Shown: positions 41,948-49,962 of the stretch, one piece after another
How positions within the stretch are numbered: position 1 is the stretch's first letter
Layout: the number at the start of each line of letters is the position of its first letter
NCBI GenBank assembly: GCA_028286605.1
Contig: JAQBRE010000002.1
Span: 124,001 to 188,000 of the forward strand
Reading direction: 5' to 3'
Length of the DNA stretch: 64,000 bases
From: Parcubacteria group bacterium
GTDB lineage: Bacteria > Patescibacteria > Paceibacteria > UBA9973 > UBA2103
Program-made: the position numbers and the translations under genes
Notes under the pieces: model-generated
The model's input: only the letters and a program-made list of their open reading frames with translations
Databases searched by the model: none
Told to the model about the DNA's origin: nothing

Positions 41948-42304
41948 ATGGCTACCGCAACTAAAGCAAAGAAGACGGCAGACGCAGCACCTGCGGCAGA
42001 GCCGAAGCTTCGCATCCGCGTGCGAGCGTACGAGCATAAGATCCTCGACCTCTCGGTGAAGCAGATCATGGATACGGCGAATCGCTTCGATGCGAAGATC
42101 GTCGGTCCGGTACCGCTTCCAACCGAGATCAAGCGCTGGACCGTGAACCGTTCGACGTTCGTCCACAAGGATGCTCGTGAGCAGTTCGAAATGCGAATTC
42201 ATAAGCGTCTTATCGACATCCTCTCGCCGAACGCGAAGGTTATCGAAGCGCTTACGAACCTCAATCTTCCGTCCGGTGTCACCATCGACGTGAAGATGGT
42301 CTAA
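41948..42304 (+). CDS. rpsJ: Ribosomal protein S10
   Basis: 118 residues (Escherichia coli 103). Binds the 30S head and is also NusE in transcription antitermination. LRIRVRAYEHKILD and GPVPLPTEIKRWTVNRSTFVHKDAREQFEMR are diagnostic. It has a ~17-residue Ala/Lys-rich N-terminal extension. A strong terminator follows directly, so it is separated from the rest of the S10 gene cluster. Confidence 0.96.
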   Translation: MATATKAKKTADAAPAAEPKLRIRVRAYEHKILDLSVKQIMDTANRFDAKIVGPVPLPTEIKRWTVNRSTFVHKDAREQFEMRIHKRLIDILSPNAKVIEALTNLNLPSGVTIDVKMV

Positions 42305-42319
42305 TCGCAAGATACGACT

Positions 42320-42358
42320 AAAAGAAAAGCCGCTCCCTTCGGGAGCGGCTTTTCTTTT
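42320..42358 (+). terminator. Terminator after rpsJ
   Basis: An 18-bp stem (42320-42337 / 42341-42358), TTC loop, outer arms AAAAGAAAAG and CTTTTCTTTT. Confidence 0.92.
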
Positions 42359-42415
42359 TATTTTCACATCAAATAGGGTATGCTCAACAGCTGTTCTTTA
42401 AGGGAAGGAGAAAAG

Positions 42416-42754
42416 ATGGTTACGGTACCTGGTACGCCGCCAACACTGGAGCGCAAAAGGGAAGTTGATAGCTTTCATTTGGCAAGCCAAGGCCTCTATG
42501 CAGGATGCGTCGGGCAACCTGGCGAAAGCGAAACGCCTTTCACGCCTCCGAACCACCGAGGTGTGTGGCATGACAAAAAAAGGCCATTTCAACGCAAGAA
42601 TTGCAAAGACAAGGAAAAATGGTTCACGGTTTGGCGTGAACCTGACAGGAAGAAAAATAAAGAAGGCAAGTCAATGGGCGGAAAGTTTGCGAAAAAACCT
42701 GCGCTTGGCGAACGAGCCGAAAGTATCTATCCTTTTAAAAAGGATTGGCCATGA
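42416..42754 (+). CDS. Hypothetical basic protein (112 aa)
   Basis: Not recognised. Pro-rich N-terminal half (PGTPPTLERK, GQPGESETPFTPP), Lys-rich C-terminal half (KKNKEGKSMGGKFAKKPALG). A strong Shine-Dalgarno (AAGGGAAGGAG) precedes the ATG, and the codon pattern in this frame looks coding. A second open frame (TTG start at 42465) overlaps it almost fully and cannot be excluded. It interrupts the S10 ribosomal cluster. Confidence 0.6.
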   Translation: MVTVPGTPPTLERKREVDSFHLASQGLYAGCVGQPGESETPFTPPNHRGVWHDKKRPFQRKNCKDKEKWFTVWREPDRKKNKEGKSMGGKFAKKPALGERAESIYPFKKDWP

Positions 42755-42781
42755 GCAATTATGCTCATGGCCATCTTCATA
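42746..42781 (+). terminator. Terminator overlapping the stop of the 112-aa gene
   Basis: A 12-bp stem TGGCCATGAGCA/TGCTCATGGCCA with ATTA loop, then TCTTCATA. The stop codon lies inside the left arm. Confidence 0.75.
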
Positions 42782-42930
42782 CAATCTTTAGTACCTCTCC
42801 TATATAGTGCCAGAGTAGTTTACGAGATTAACTCTCCTTATGTTTGATCCTGTTCTCCTGCGAGAACTTGAGATCACTTGAACTACCGTCTAGGCCACTC
42901 CTCAGGGGGCGGTCTATTTGTATATATAAA
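42782..42930. other. Intergenic stretch without a confident gene
   Basis: Between two terminators. It has a TATATA box near 42802 and a 13-codon frame (MFDPVLLRELEIT) at 42841-42882 without a ribosome-binding site. I see nothing I can support as a gene. Confidence 0.4.
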
Positions 42931-42931
42931 A

Positions 42932-42959
42932 GGGCCTCGCTGCTTGTGCAACGAGGCCC
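42932..42959 (-). terminator. Terminator of the 34-codon minus-strand gene
   Basis: Stem GGGCCTCG/CGAGGCCC (42932-42939, 42952-42959). On the minus strand it is followed by TTTTATATATA. Confidence 0.75.
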
Positions 42960-42989
42960 CATTCGATCCGAGGGTCAGAAGTTGATGCT

Positions 42990-43094
42990 CTAGATCTTGG
43001 TTCCGCCATCGCTGATGTCGTCCTTAACCGGCTTGATGGTGTCGGCTTCGGGGAAGAACTTAGGCGGATACGTCTCGAACCTATAATGGGCCAC
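42990..43094 (-). CDS. Very small protein (34 aa), GTG start
   Basis: A 34-residue frame beginning VAHYRFETYPPKFFPEADT and ending in GGTKI. The GTG start (43092-43094) has a strong Shine-Dalgarno GGAGGT five bases upstream, and an intrinsic terminator follows 30 bases after the stop. Soluble, Pro- and Asp-rich, not recognised. The combination of ribosome-binding site, clean small frame and own terminator makes it a real gene candidate. A TATTCT box lies upstream on the minus strand. Confidence 0.65.
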   Translation of the reverse strand: MAHYRFETYPPKFFPEADTIKPVKDDISDGGTKI

Positions 43095-43151
43095 GAAAGA
43101 CCTCCATTTCTGCCACGCGAACCGTGGACCCTGTGAGAATAGCACGTATAT

Positions 43152-43269
43152 TTGCATTACCTGAAGGAATCATGTATGGTGCTTGGGACGCACGTACGGC
43201 ATTCGGCCGGACCAATGGTCGAAGTCCTCGTTGAGGATCTCGCGCCATAGGGCGCGTTTTTATTTTTCC
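43152..43269 (+). promoter_or_regulatory. rplC promoter and structured leader
   Basis: TTGCAT (43152-43157), 17-bp spacer, TATGGT (43175-43180). The leader of about 83 bases carries several hairpins: GGACC-AAT-GGTC-type near 43209, TCCTC-GTT-GAGGA near 43225-43238, and last CGCGCC-ATAG-GGCGCG (43241-43256) followed by TTTTTATTTTT and the ATG. No Shine-Dalgarno. Candidate site for feedback by a ribosomal protein (inference). Confidence 0.65.
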
Positions 43270-43887
43270 ATGAAATTCCTTCTCGCACGCAAAGCAGGCA
43301 TGACCCAAATCTTCCAGGAGAATGGGGATGTTAAGGCTGGTACCGTACTTAAGACGACTCCTATGACCATTACGCAGGTTAAGACTGCGGATGGCGTGGA
43401 CGGCTACAGCGCGGTACAGGTCGCTTTTGACGAGCAGAAGATCGAGCGCGTTTCGAAGCCGGTCCTTGGGCACACCAAGGGCAAGGGTTTCAAGGTTATT
43501 AAGGAGTTCCGCGTTGATAACGCTGCAGACTACACGGTCGGCAGCGAGATTCTCGTAGATACCTTCGAAGTTGGCGATGGTGTTACCATCGCGGGCACGA
43601 GCAAGGGTAAGGGCTTCGCAGGCGGCGTGCAGCGTTATGGCTTCAAGGGAGGTCGCCGTACGCACGGCCAGAAGCACTCAGAGCGTGAAGTAGGTTCTAT
43701 CGGCGGAGGTGGCCGCGCAGGCGGTCGCGTGGCGAAGGGTATGCGCATGGGTGGCCGCATGGGTGGCGATCGCGTTACTATCACGAGCCTCAAGGTGTTG
43801 CACGTCGATGCAGCAAAGGGCGAGATAATCATCTCGGGCGCTATCCCTGGCGCACGCGGCTCACTCGTTGAGATCATCTCCGCATAA
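43270..43887 (+). CDS. rplC: Ribosomal protein L3
   Basis: 205 residues (Escherichia coli 209). Binds near the 3' end of 23S rRNA. N-terminal KFLLARKAGMTQIF, the long loop KGGRRTHGQKHSEREVGSIG and GMRMGGRMGGDRVTI are diagnostic. First gene of the rplC-D-W-B unit; start at 43270, directly after the leader's T run. Confidence 0.97.
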   Translation: MKFLLARKAGMTQIFQENGDVKAGTVLKTTPMTITQVKTADGVDGYSAVQVAFDEQKIERVSKPVLGHTKGKGFKVIKEFRVDNAADYTVGSEILVDTFEVGDGVTIAGTSKGKGFAGGVQRYGFKGGRRTHGQKHSEREVGSIGGGGRAGGRVAKGMRMGGRMGGDRVTITSLKVLHVDAAKGEIIISGAIPGARGSLVEIISA

Positions 43888-43898
43888 TTTTCATACGT

Positions 43899-44699
43899 AT
43901 GGCTACTACAACCAAAGCAACAACAAAGAAAGCACCAGCAAAGGCACCTGCAAAGAAGGTGGCAGCAAAGTCTGTCGCTAAGGCAGCACCAGCAACGGTT
44001 CCTGAAGGATTCGCAGGCAAGAAGGTTGTGAGCATGGAGGCTACTATCTGGACGACGGCTGGCGCAAAGGGCAGCACGATGACTCTTCCTGAAGAGATCT
44101 TCGGCAAGAAGTGGAATGCAGACCTCGTACACCAGGTGGTTATCGGCATGCAGGCTAATGCGCGCCCTACGGTCGCGCACACCAAGTTCCGTGGCGAAGT
44201 ATCCGGCGGCGGCAAGAAGCCATGGAAGCAGAAGGGTACTGGCCGCGCACGTCATGGTTCGAATCGTTCTCCAATCTGGAAGGGCGGAGGCGTTACGCAC
44301 GGTCCTCGCGCAGAGAAGATCTACGCGGTGAAGATCAACAAGAAGATGCGCCTCGCTGCGCTCGCAACAGTTCTTTCGCGCAAGTGGAAGGATGGCGAAA
44401 TCATCTTCGTCGACAAGATCGAGTTCGCGAAGCCTGCAACGAAGGATGCGAAGCTCGCACTTCTCGCGCTCGCGAAGGGAACCGGAAAGGATACGCTTGC
44501 AACCAAGCGCAAGAATGCAGCAGTCATCGCTTTCGCTTCGAAGGACACGATCGCTGCGAAGTCGTTCCGCAACATCGGCAGCCTCATGACGGAAGAGGTG
44601 CGCAACCTCAATCCGGTCGACCTCATGAATAAGAAGTTCCTCGTTATCGAGCGTCCGACTGAATCACTTGCAGTCCTCGCATCGCGCATGGCGAAGTAA
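43899..44699 (+). CDS. rplD: Ribosomal protein L4
   Basis: 266 residues (Escherichia coli 201). Exit-tunnel protein with the tunnel loop ...KKPWKQKGTGRARHGSNRSPIWKGGG. The first ~45 residues are an extra Ala/Lys/Thr-rich extension (KKAPAKAPAKKVAAKSVAKA). It starts 11 bases after rplC, without Shine-Dalgarno. Confidence 0.96.
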   Translation: MATTTKATTKKAPAKAPAKKVAAKSVAKAAPATVPEGFAGKKVVSMEATIWTTAGAKGSTMTLPEEIFGKKWNADLVHQVVIGMQANARPTVAHTKFRGEVSGGGKKPWKQKGTGRARHGSNRSPIWKGGGVTHGPRAEKIYAVKINKKMRLAALATVLSRKWKDGEIIFVDKIEFAKPATKDAKLALLALAKGTGKDTLATKRKNAAVIAFASKDTIAAKSFRNIGSLMTEEVRNLNPVDLMNKKFLVIERPTESLAVLASRMAK

Positions 44700-44709
44700 T
44701 AAATTACGT

Positions 44710-45078
44710 ATGGCACTTTTCTCTAACGACACGAAGAAGAAGACAACAACCAAGAAAGTTTCGACACGCTCGAAGCAGCCGGTTCATGCGAATGACGATG
44801 GTCGTCTTGCGCGCGTTCTCACTGCGCCTTGGCTTTCCGAGAAGGCTCTCATCATGAGCGCAGTAGGCGTCTACGTATTCGAGATTCCTGCAGACGCGAC
44901 GAAGCTCGAAGTTGCTGCTGCTATCGAGAAGATCTACAACGTAACGCCGCGCAAAGTGAACGTCGCGCACCTTCCTATGAAGGCAGTGAACCTTCGCATG
45001 CGTCGCGGTACGGGCTACAAGGCTCGTCGCCACAAGGCATATGTCTACCTCGCTAAGGGTGACACCATCTCGTTCTAA
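44710..45078 (+). CDS. rplW: Ribosomal protein L23
   Basis: 122 residues (Escherichia coli 100). Lies at the tunnel exit, docking site for trigger factor and SRP. Core: VLTAPWLSEKALIM, VFEIPADATKLEVAAAIEKI, RMRRGTGYKARRHKAYV. About 30 extra Lys/Thr-rich residues at the N-terminus. ATG 44710 is chosen because earlier starts overlap rplD. Confidence 0.95.
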   Translation: MALFSNDTKKKTTTKKVSTRSKQPVHANDDGRLARVLTAPWLSEKALIMSAVGVYVFEIPADATKLEVAAAIEKIYNVTPRKVNVAHLPMKAVNLRMRRGTGYKARRHKAYVYLAKGDTISF

Positions 45079-45088
45079 TACTTTATTT

Positions 45089-45934
45089 ATGAAGACCTAC
45101 AAGCCAACATCACCGAGCCGTCGCAACATGACGTCGCTTCCATACAAGGAGCTCCTTTCCGGCGACAAGCCGACAAAGAGCCTCATGTCTTCGAAGAAGC
45201 GTCAGGCAGGCCGCAACAATGCAGGCCGCATCACGGTCCGTCATCAGGGTGGCGGTCACAAGCGTCGCTACCGTGAAGTTGATTTCTCGTACAACAAGAA
45301 GGACATTCCTGCGAAGATCGAGACTATCGAATACGATCCGTATCGCACCGCATTCATTTCTATCGCGCTCTATGCAGATGGTGAGCGCCGCTACGTGCTC
45401 GCTCCTAAGGATGGAAAGGTTGGCGACACCTTCATCGTTGGTGAGAACGTACCGGTAAAACCAGGTAATCGTATGCCTATCGGCAAGATTCCTTCCGGCA
45501 CCTTTATCTACAACATCGAGCTCAAGGTTGGTGCTGGCGCACGTCTCGCACGTTCAGCAGGTAACTACGCTGAGATCGTCGCGCACGATGCAGGCTACGC
45601 GCAGGTGAAGCTCCCTTCGAGCGAAATCCGCAAGGTTTCTGATCTCTGCTACGCATCGATCGGTGCCGTCGGTAATGAGAACAGCCGTCTCGTGAACATC
45701 GGTAAGGCAGGTCGCAGCCGTTGGTTGGGTATCCGTCCTACGGTCCGTGGTAACGCGATGAACCCGGTTGACCATCCTCATGGTGGTGGTGAAGGTAAGC
45801 AGGGTCGTGGTCTCCGCCGTGCCAAGAGCATGTGGGGCAAGCCAACAGGCAAGGGTCAGAAGACTCGCACGCCGAAGAAGTACTCGAACGTGTTCATCGT
45901 TTCGCGCCGCAAAGTCGGCAAGAAGCGCTCATAA
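45089..45934 (+). CDS. rplB: Ribosomal protein L2
   Basis: 281 residues (Escherichia coli 273). Peptidyl-transferase centre assembly. GRNNAGRITVRHQGGGHKRR, NPVDHPHGGGEGKQGRG with the essential His, and TGKGQKTRTPKKYSNVFIV are diagnostic. Last gene of its unit; S19, usually next, is 2.2 kb away after a terminator and four accessory genes. Confidence 0.97.
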   Translation: MKTYKPTSPSRRNMTSLPYKELLSGDKPTKSLMSSKKRQAGRNNAGRITVRHQGGGHKRRYREVDFSYNKKDIPAKIETIEYDPYRTAFISIALYADGERRYVLAPKDGKVGDTFIVGENVPVKPGNRMPIGKIPSGTFIYNIELKVGAGARLARSAGNYAEIVAHDAGYAQVKLPSSEIRKVSDLCYASIGAVGNENSRLVNIGKAGRSRWLGIRPTVRGNAMNPVDHPHGGGEGKQGRGLRRAKSMWGKPTGKGQKTRTPKKYSNVFIVSRRKVGKKRS

Positions 45935-45972
45935 GCAAAAGAAAACCCGCCGAATGGCGGGTTTTCTTTTGC
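45935..45972 (+). terminator. Terminator after rplB
   Basis: A 17-bp stem (45935-45951 / 45956-45972), GAAT loop; arms GCAAAAGAAAA and TTTTCTTTTGC. Confidence 0.9.
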
Positions 45973-46001
45973 TCTGAAGACGAGATAAAGTTTTTCTGAA
46001 G

Positions 46002-46030
46002 AAGAATCCTGTCCTGTGGACAGGATTCTT
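46002..46030. repeat. Second inverted repeat downstream of rplB
   Basis: A 13-bp stem AAGAATCCTGTCC/GGACAGGATTCTT with TGT loop. Only on the minus strand is it followed by T-rich sequence (CTTCAGAAAAA). Backup terminator or leader element of the next gene; role unclear. Confidence 0.5.
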
Positions 46031-46091
46031 GCTATATATCGAAGCCTCATTGATAGGGTAAATAGGAAGCACTAATCCTAATACATTTTCT

Positions 46092-46340
46092 ATGTTTAAG
46101 ACCCCAAAAAATGGCCATGCAAAATTCAACCGTGTACCGAAAGAACTATATCCATTCGTTAATGCTCTATACGAAGCGCTTGAGAATAGTGATAAAGAAG
46201 ACGATAAGGAAACTGAAGAAGATGACGATTGCGATATGATCGAATTGCCCCTAGAGCTTCTGCCGGTTGCCTTTATTGATCACGAGCTGCGAATTCATGA
46301 GATAGAACAAATCTTGAAGAAAGTAAAATTGACCAGCTAA
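46092..46340 (+). CDS. Acidic hypothetical protein (82 aa)
   Basis: Not recognised. Basic first 20 residues, then an acidic stretch (NSDKEDDKETEEDDDCDMIE) and a C-terminal helix HELRIHEIEQILKKVKL. No Shine-Dalgarno; TAATAC lies 7 bases before the ATG. First of the accessory genes between rplB and rpsS. Confidence 0.6.
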   Translation: MFKTPKNGHAKFNRVPKELYPFVNALYEALENSDKEDDKETEEDDDCDMIELPLELLPVAFIDHELRIHEIEQILKKVKLTS

Positions 46341-46373
46341 CTCTGAAAGATTTATACTACTAACACTTTCATC

Positions 46374-46658
46374 ATGATTGAAACTACTGAATCAATTATC
46401 CAGACTGATGCTCTTGAGCCAACGTTATATGACGTTATGGATCAAATAATTACGCTGCATGATCGTGTCGATGGGGTAGAAGACCGCATAGATAATATGC
46501 GCGAGCATATAGATGAGAAGTTTGCAGAGTTTCTACCACTTAAGCCAATAGTTCTCGGCCTGCAAACGATGATGTTCACTATGCAGGAAACACTCATCTT
46601 GCAGGGAAAACTTCTAACCAAACTTGTTACTGGTATGCGGGTTTCAGAACATTCGTAA
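46374..46658 (+). CDS. Coiled-coil hypothetical protein (94 aa)
   Basis: Not recognised by name. A heptad-like helix (DQIITLHDRVDGVEDRIDNM) is followed by a hydrophobic segment (LKPIVLGLQTMMFTMQETLI). The pattern resembles small membrane-associated coiled-coil proteins. Its last 32 bases overlap the 3' end of the converging DUF3298 gene. Confidence 0.6.
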   Translation: MIETTESIIQTDALEPTLYDVMDQIITLHDRVDGVEDRIDNMREHIDEKFAEFLPLKPIVLGLQTMMFTMQETLILQGKLLTKLVTGMRVSEHS

Positions 46659-47457
46659 ATTTCGAGAGAGGAATGGTGTCGAGGATAGTTCCAACGGAAT
46701 ACGGACCGACTTGATATGGAGCAAATACGATTACGAGATTCGATCCATTGATATACCAGTTCTGGAAATCATCAGTACTTGGCATGGTCCCAACATTGAT
46801 CGTGTCAGTATCTGCTGCTCCGTCTTGAACCTTGTTGATTAAGGTAGGAAGGTCGGCACGTGCCGTGGTGCTAAGAAGCTGAAGGTAGTTGCTGTTCGGC
46901 TGGAAGATATCGCCTATGGCGAGACTCTGGCCGCCCGTCGTATCGAAGGTGTAGGTCTTGTAATACTCGTTCGGATGGGCGCCGAGCGTATCGGAGGCAA
47001 AGGTGTATACGTACGAAACGGTATGCGCGCCCTGATAGGTCTTATATGTTCCGGTAAGCGAATATACATTGCCCTGATCAAGACCCTGCATCTGAATATC
47101 CTGCGGCGTAAGATTCGCGAAATCACCATTCTCTACGAAGTTCTGATCCTGACTTTCGAGGAATGCTTTCATCTTCGAAACAGCTGCGGCATCTGTCTGA
47201 GCGTTTGCCGTCGTCGCAAGAAGGGTAGAGCCAGGATACTGAAGGCTTATTTGGTAGTATTGGCCATTATCCGCAATGGTCTGCGGGCCAACTGCTATTG
47301 TGGCCGTAGAGCCGGTAGAAGTCGTAGAAGTGGCAGTGCCAGGAGCAAATACGCTGGGAGCCTGATGCGTAGCCATATACCAGATAGCGAATCCAAGGAA
47401 AACCACTATCAGAACTCCTACGCCGATGACTGCGGTGTGCTTGTTATTCATATCCAT
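46627..47457 (-). CDS. Membrane-anchored DUF3298/RsiV-like protein
   Basis: About 276 residues: an N-terminal helix (TAVIGVGVLIVVFLGFAIWY), a Ser/Thr linker, then an extracellular region. Its C-terminal half has the DUF3298 (RsiV/PdaC) pattern, YYKTYTFDTTGGQSLAIGDI... and VIVFAPYQVGPYSVGTILDT. In Bacillus RsiV this domain binds lysozyme; PdaC adds a deacetylase, which is missing here. The ligand is unknown. TATACT lies 8 bases before ATG 47457, which is preferred over an in-frame start farther upstream. Confidence 0.75.
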   Translation of the reverse strand: MDMNNKHTAVIGVGVLIVVFLGFAIWYMATHQAPSVFAPGTATSTTSTGSTATIAVGPQTIADNGQYYQISLQYPGSTLLATTANAQTDAAAVSKMKAFLESQDQNFVENGDFANLTPQDIQMQGLDQGNVYSLTGTYKTYQGAHTVSYVYTFASDTLGAHPNEYYKTYTFDTTGGQSLAIGDIFQPNSNYLQLLSTTARADLPTLINKVQDGAADTDTINVGTMPSTDDFQNWYINGSNLVIVFAPYQVGPYSVGTILDTIPLSKFTNVLKPAYQ

Positions 47458-47496
47458 ATAAGAGAAGTATAACTCCGGTTCATGAGTATAAAAGGA

Positions 47497-47520
47497 AAGC
47501 CCCACGCAAGCGCGGGGCCC
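47497..47520 (-). terminator. Terminator after the 153-aa minus-strand gene
   Basis: Stem GCCCC(A)CGC/GCGGGGC with a one-base bulge; on the minus strand followed by TTTCCTTTTATA. It sits right upstream of the DUF3298 promoter. Confidence 0.7.
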
Positions 47521-47552
47521 AAACGTAGTACGCAGAGTCAAAGTGTTGGCGG

Positions 47553-48014
47553 TTAGGCCGCCTGACGCCGAGTATTCGATTTACTGAACAAAGGATGGCG
47601 ACGTTTTGGATCTCGCAAGGTATCGTTCCAGATATCATTAAGCATCTTGCTGTCAATTTGGCAGCCAAGGTTGCGTCGATGGTAGCAGTAGTTATTGAAT
47701 CCTTTGATATCAAGAACTCTTCCATGCATGCCGAAGGCATTGGAAACTGTTGCAAATGTCACCGCTCCATCGATTGAGCGGAACTTCGCTACAAATTCAA
47801 ATGCCAACGCCAATACGCACTCGTTGTCGTAGGAGTTATTTGCCCGAAAGTACGACCTGCCCTCGGGAAGGGGGTTGAAGCAGTTCCGGAGCCATCCCGG
47901 AGGGGCGTTCTGGTATAGCCATCTAATTCCACGTTGCACATGGCGCTCAGCTCGCAGATGAGCCAAGGCCAACGGGTCTTCGTGCCGCATCTTAAGTAGA
48001 TCTTTGAGGTTCAC
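47553..48014 (-). CDS. Hypothetical protein (153 aa), GTG start
   Basis: Not recognised. Soluble, Arg/Asn-rich, with several Cys and aromatic residues (KGFNNYCYHRRNLGCQIDSK). GTG start preceded by GGAGAG, one of the Shine-Dalgarno-bearing accessory genes. It has its own terminator. Confidence 0.65.
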   Translation of the reverse strand: MNLKDLLKMRHEDPLALAHLRAERHVQRGIRWLYQNAPPGWLRNCFNPLPEGRSYFRANNSYDNECVLALAFEFVAKFRSIDGAVTFATVSNAFGMHGRVLDIKGFNNYCYHRRNLGCQIDSKMLNDIWNDTLRDPKRRHPLFSKSNTRRQAA

Positions 48015-48069
48015 GCAGGTCTCTCCATCAGGTTCTATCCTGCCAGAACCCTACCATGGGGGCCATAAT

Positions 48070-48134
48070 TTGACACTTGAGGTGAATTCATATAGATTTT
48101 ACCTATCTCGCGCTTGCGCGGGTTTTTACTTCGC
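48070..48134 (+). promoter_or_regulatory. rpsS promoter and hairpin-T5 leader
   Basis: TTGACA (48070-48075), 17-bp spacer, TAGATT (48093-48098). Leader hairpin CGCG-CTTG-CGCG (48109-48120), then GGTTTTTAC and ATG at 48135. No Shine-Dalgarno. Confidence 0.75.
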
Positions 48135-48485
48135 ATGTCCCGATCACTCAAAAAAGGCCCTTACGTGGACGTAAAACTCCTCAAAAAGGTATCCAATGCA
48201 AAAGCTGCTACCTCCGGCGTTATTAAGACGTGGGCGCGTGCCAGCCAGATCTCGCCAGAAATGGTGGGTTTCACTATTGGCGTACATAATGGCCAGAAGC
48301 ATGTTGATGTTCTCGTGAACGAAGACATGGTGGGACATCGCCTCGGTGAATTCTCGCCGACCAAGAAGTTCATCCGTCACGGCGGTAAGATGCAGAAGGA
48401 GCTTGAGCAGAAGAAGAAGGATTCGGAAATTGCAGCCGCTAAGGCTTCAAAGGCCGCACCGGCAGCTCCTGCGAAGAAGAAATAA
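48135..48485 (+). CDS. rpsS: Ribosomal protein S19
   Basis: 116 residues (Escherichia coli 92). 30S head protein contacting the A-site tRNA region. SRSLKKGPYVDVKLLKKV and GHRLGEFSPTKKFIRHGG are diagnostic. The last ~28 residues are an added Lys/Ala tail (AAAKASKAAPAAPAKKK). First gene of the nine-gene unit rpsS to rplE. Confidence 0.96.
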   Translation: MSRSLKKGPYVDVKLLKKVSNAKAATSGVIKTWARASQISPEMVGFTIGVHNGQKHVDVLVNEDMVGHRLGEFSPTKKFIRHGGKMQKELEQKKKDSEIAAAKASKAAPAAPAKKK

Positions 48486-48488
48486 CCT

Positions 48489-48815
48489 ATGAAAGCAGAA
48501 CTAACCAGCTACAACCAGTCGCCTCGCAAGGTCCGCCTTGTTACCGATATGGTAAAGGGAAAGTCCGTTAAGGATGCTCTTTCTGCATTGGCCTTTCTTC
48601 CGAAGCGCGCTTCTTTGCCAATCGCGAAGCTCATTCAGTCTGCAGCAGCTAATGCGAAGCAGCAGGGCATCGATGAAGCAGCGCTCCGCGTTGAGAACAT
48701 CACCGTGAACAGCGCAGGCATGCTCGTTAAGTACATGCCTCGCGCCATGGGCCGTGCAGCGCCTGTTCGCCGCCGCAAGAGCCGTGTGCTCGTAACGCTT
48801 TCTACTGCGAAGTAG
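48489..48815 (+). CDS. rplV: Ribosomal protein L22
   Basis: 108 residues (Escherichia coli 110). Lines the exit tunnel. NQSPRKVRLVTDMVKGKSV and KYMPRAMGRAAPVRRRKSRV (the beta-hairpin of the tunnel) are diagnostic. Starts 3 bases after rpsS. Confidence 0.96.
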   Translation: MKAELTSYNQSPRKVRLVTDMVKGKSVKDALSALAFLPKRASLPIAKLIQSAAANAKQQGIDEAALRVENITVNSAGMLVKYMPRAMGRAAPVRRRKSRVLVTLSTAK

Positions 48816-48828
48816 ACCTTTCAATACC

Positions 48829-49527
48829 ATGACTCACACCGTACATCCTTACGCACACCGACTCGGCATCATTCGCGATTGGCGAAGCCGTTGGTTCGCT
48901 ACAGACAAGAGGACTTATCGCGAGAACATCCTCGTTGATGAGACTATCCGTGCCTTCCTCAAGAAGAAGCTCCGCAACATGCACATCGCAGAGATCGAGA
49001 TCGAGCGCTCAGCAAGCGAGGTTCGCGTCATCCTCCACACCGCTCGTCCAGGCCTCGTAATCGGCCGTTCAGGCGAGAATGCGACGAAGATCCGCAAGGA
49101 ACTCAGCCAGGCAGTCATGAAGGTCGCTTCGAAGCATGGTCGCACTATCAAGCTCGACATCATGGAGATCCGCCAGCCGGAAACATCTGCAGCAGTCGTC
49201 GGCATGATGGTCGTCGAAGGTCTCGAGAAGCGCATGCCGTTCCGCCGTGTGCTTAAGCAGACGGTTGAGAAGGTTATGGCCGTTCGCGACGTTATCGGCG
49301 TTCGTGTGGTCGTTTCAGGCCGCCTGGGCGGTGCTGACATGAGCCGCACCGAGCAGATCAAGCGCGGCCGTATCCCGCTTCAGACCTTCCGCGCGAACAT
49401 CGATTACTTCCATCAGGAAGCACTCCTTCCGTATGGCATCATCGGCGTGAAGGTGTGGATCTACCTCGGCGATCAGTTCTCTGCAGACAACGCGCCTGCG
49501 ACTACTCCTAACAGCCGCACTAAGTAA
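48829..49527 (+). CDS. rpsC: Ribosomal protein S3
   Basis: 232 residues (Escherichia coli 233). mRNA-entry protein with a KH domain (LVIGRSGENATKIRKEL) and the C-terminal SGRLGGADMSRTEQIKRGRIPLQ motif. Starts 13 bases after rplV, no Shine-Dalgarno. Confidence 0.97.
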   Translation: MTHTVHPYAHRLGIIRDWRSRWFATDKRTYRENILVDETIRAFLKKKLRNMHIAEIEIERSASEVRVILHTARPGLVIGRSGENATKIRKELSQAVMKVASKHGRTIKLDIMEIRQPETSAAVVGMMVVEGLEKRMPFRRVLKQTVEKVMAVRDVIGVRVVVSGRLGGADMSRTEQIKRGRIPLQTFRANIDYFHQEALLPYGIIGVKVWIYLGDQFSADNAPATTPNSRTK

Positions 49528-49533
49528 CCTGGT

Positions 49534-49956
49534 ATGTTGTTCCCTAAAAAAGTTAAGCATCGCAAGTGGCAGACAGGACGTAAAAGTCCTGAGAAGCTTG
49601 CTCGTCCTGACACCCGCGGTATCAACGTGTCATTCGGTTCATACGGCATGAAGGCGACGACGGCATCCCGCGTTACCTCTAACCAGATCGAAGCGGCACG
49701 TAAGGTACTTACGCGCGCGACAGGAAAGGGAGGCAAGCTCTGGATTCGCATCTTTCCGGACCGTCCTATCACCGAGAAGGCAGCTGGTCTGAAGATGGGT
49801 AAGGGAAAGGGGGATCCGAAGCACTTCGTATTCGAGGTACATCCAGGACGCGTACTCTTCGAGCTCGATGGTGTTGCAGACACGATCGCACGCGACGCTA
49901 TGCGTCGCGCCGGCTCGAAGCTTCCGCTTAAGACGACCGTCGTCACTCGCATATAA
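49534..49956 (+). CDS. rplP: Ribosomal protein L16
   Basis: 140 residues (Escherichia coli 136). Contacts the A-site tRNA and 5S rRNA region. N-terminal MLFPKKVKHRKWQTGR, IFPDRPITEKAAGLKMGKGKG and FELDGVADTIARDAMRRAGSKLP are diagnostic. Starts 6 bases after rpsC. Confidence 0.96.
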   Translation: MLFPKKVKHRKWQTGRKSPEKLARPDTRGINVSFGSYGMKATTASRVTSNQIEAARKVLTRATGKGGKLWIRIFPDRPITEKAAGLKMGKGKGDPKHFVFEVHPGRVLFELDGVADTIARDAMRRAGSKLPLKTTVVTRI

Positions 49957-49962
49957 ATTCGT

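Noticed and set aside
42465..42791. Second frame (TTG start) over the 112-aa gene
   Set aside because: No ribosome-binding site and it runs through the terminator; kept only as a low-level finding.
42758..42808. Minus-strand mini-frame starting MKMAMSIIAHG
   Set aside because: AGGAGAGGT is 12 bases from the ATG, too far, and the frame is made of the terminator hairpin.
42841..42882. 13-codon frame MFDPVLLRELEIT
   Set aside because: No ribosome-binding site, too short to support.
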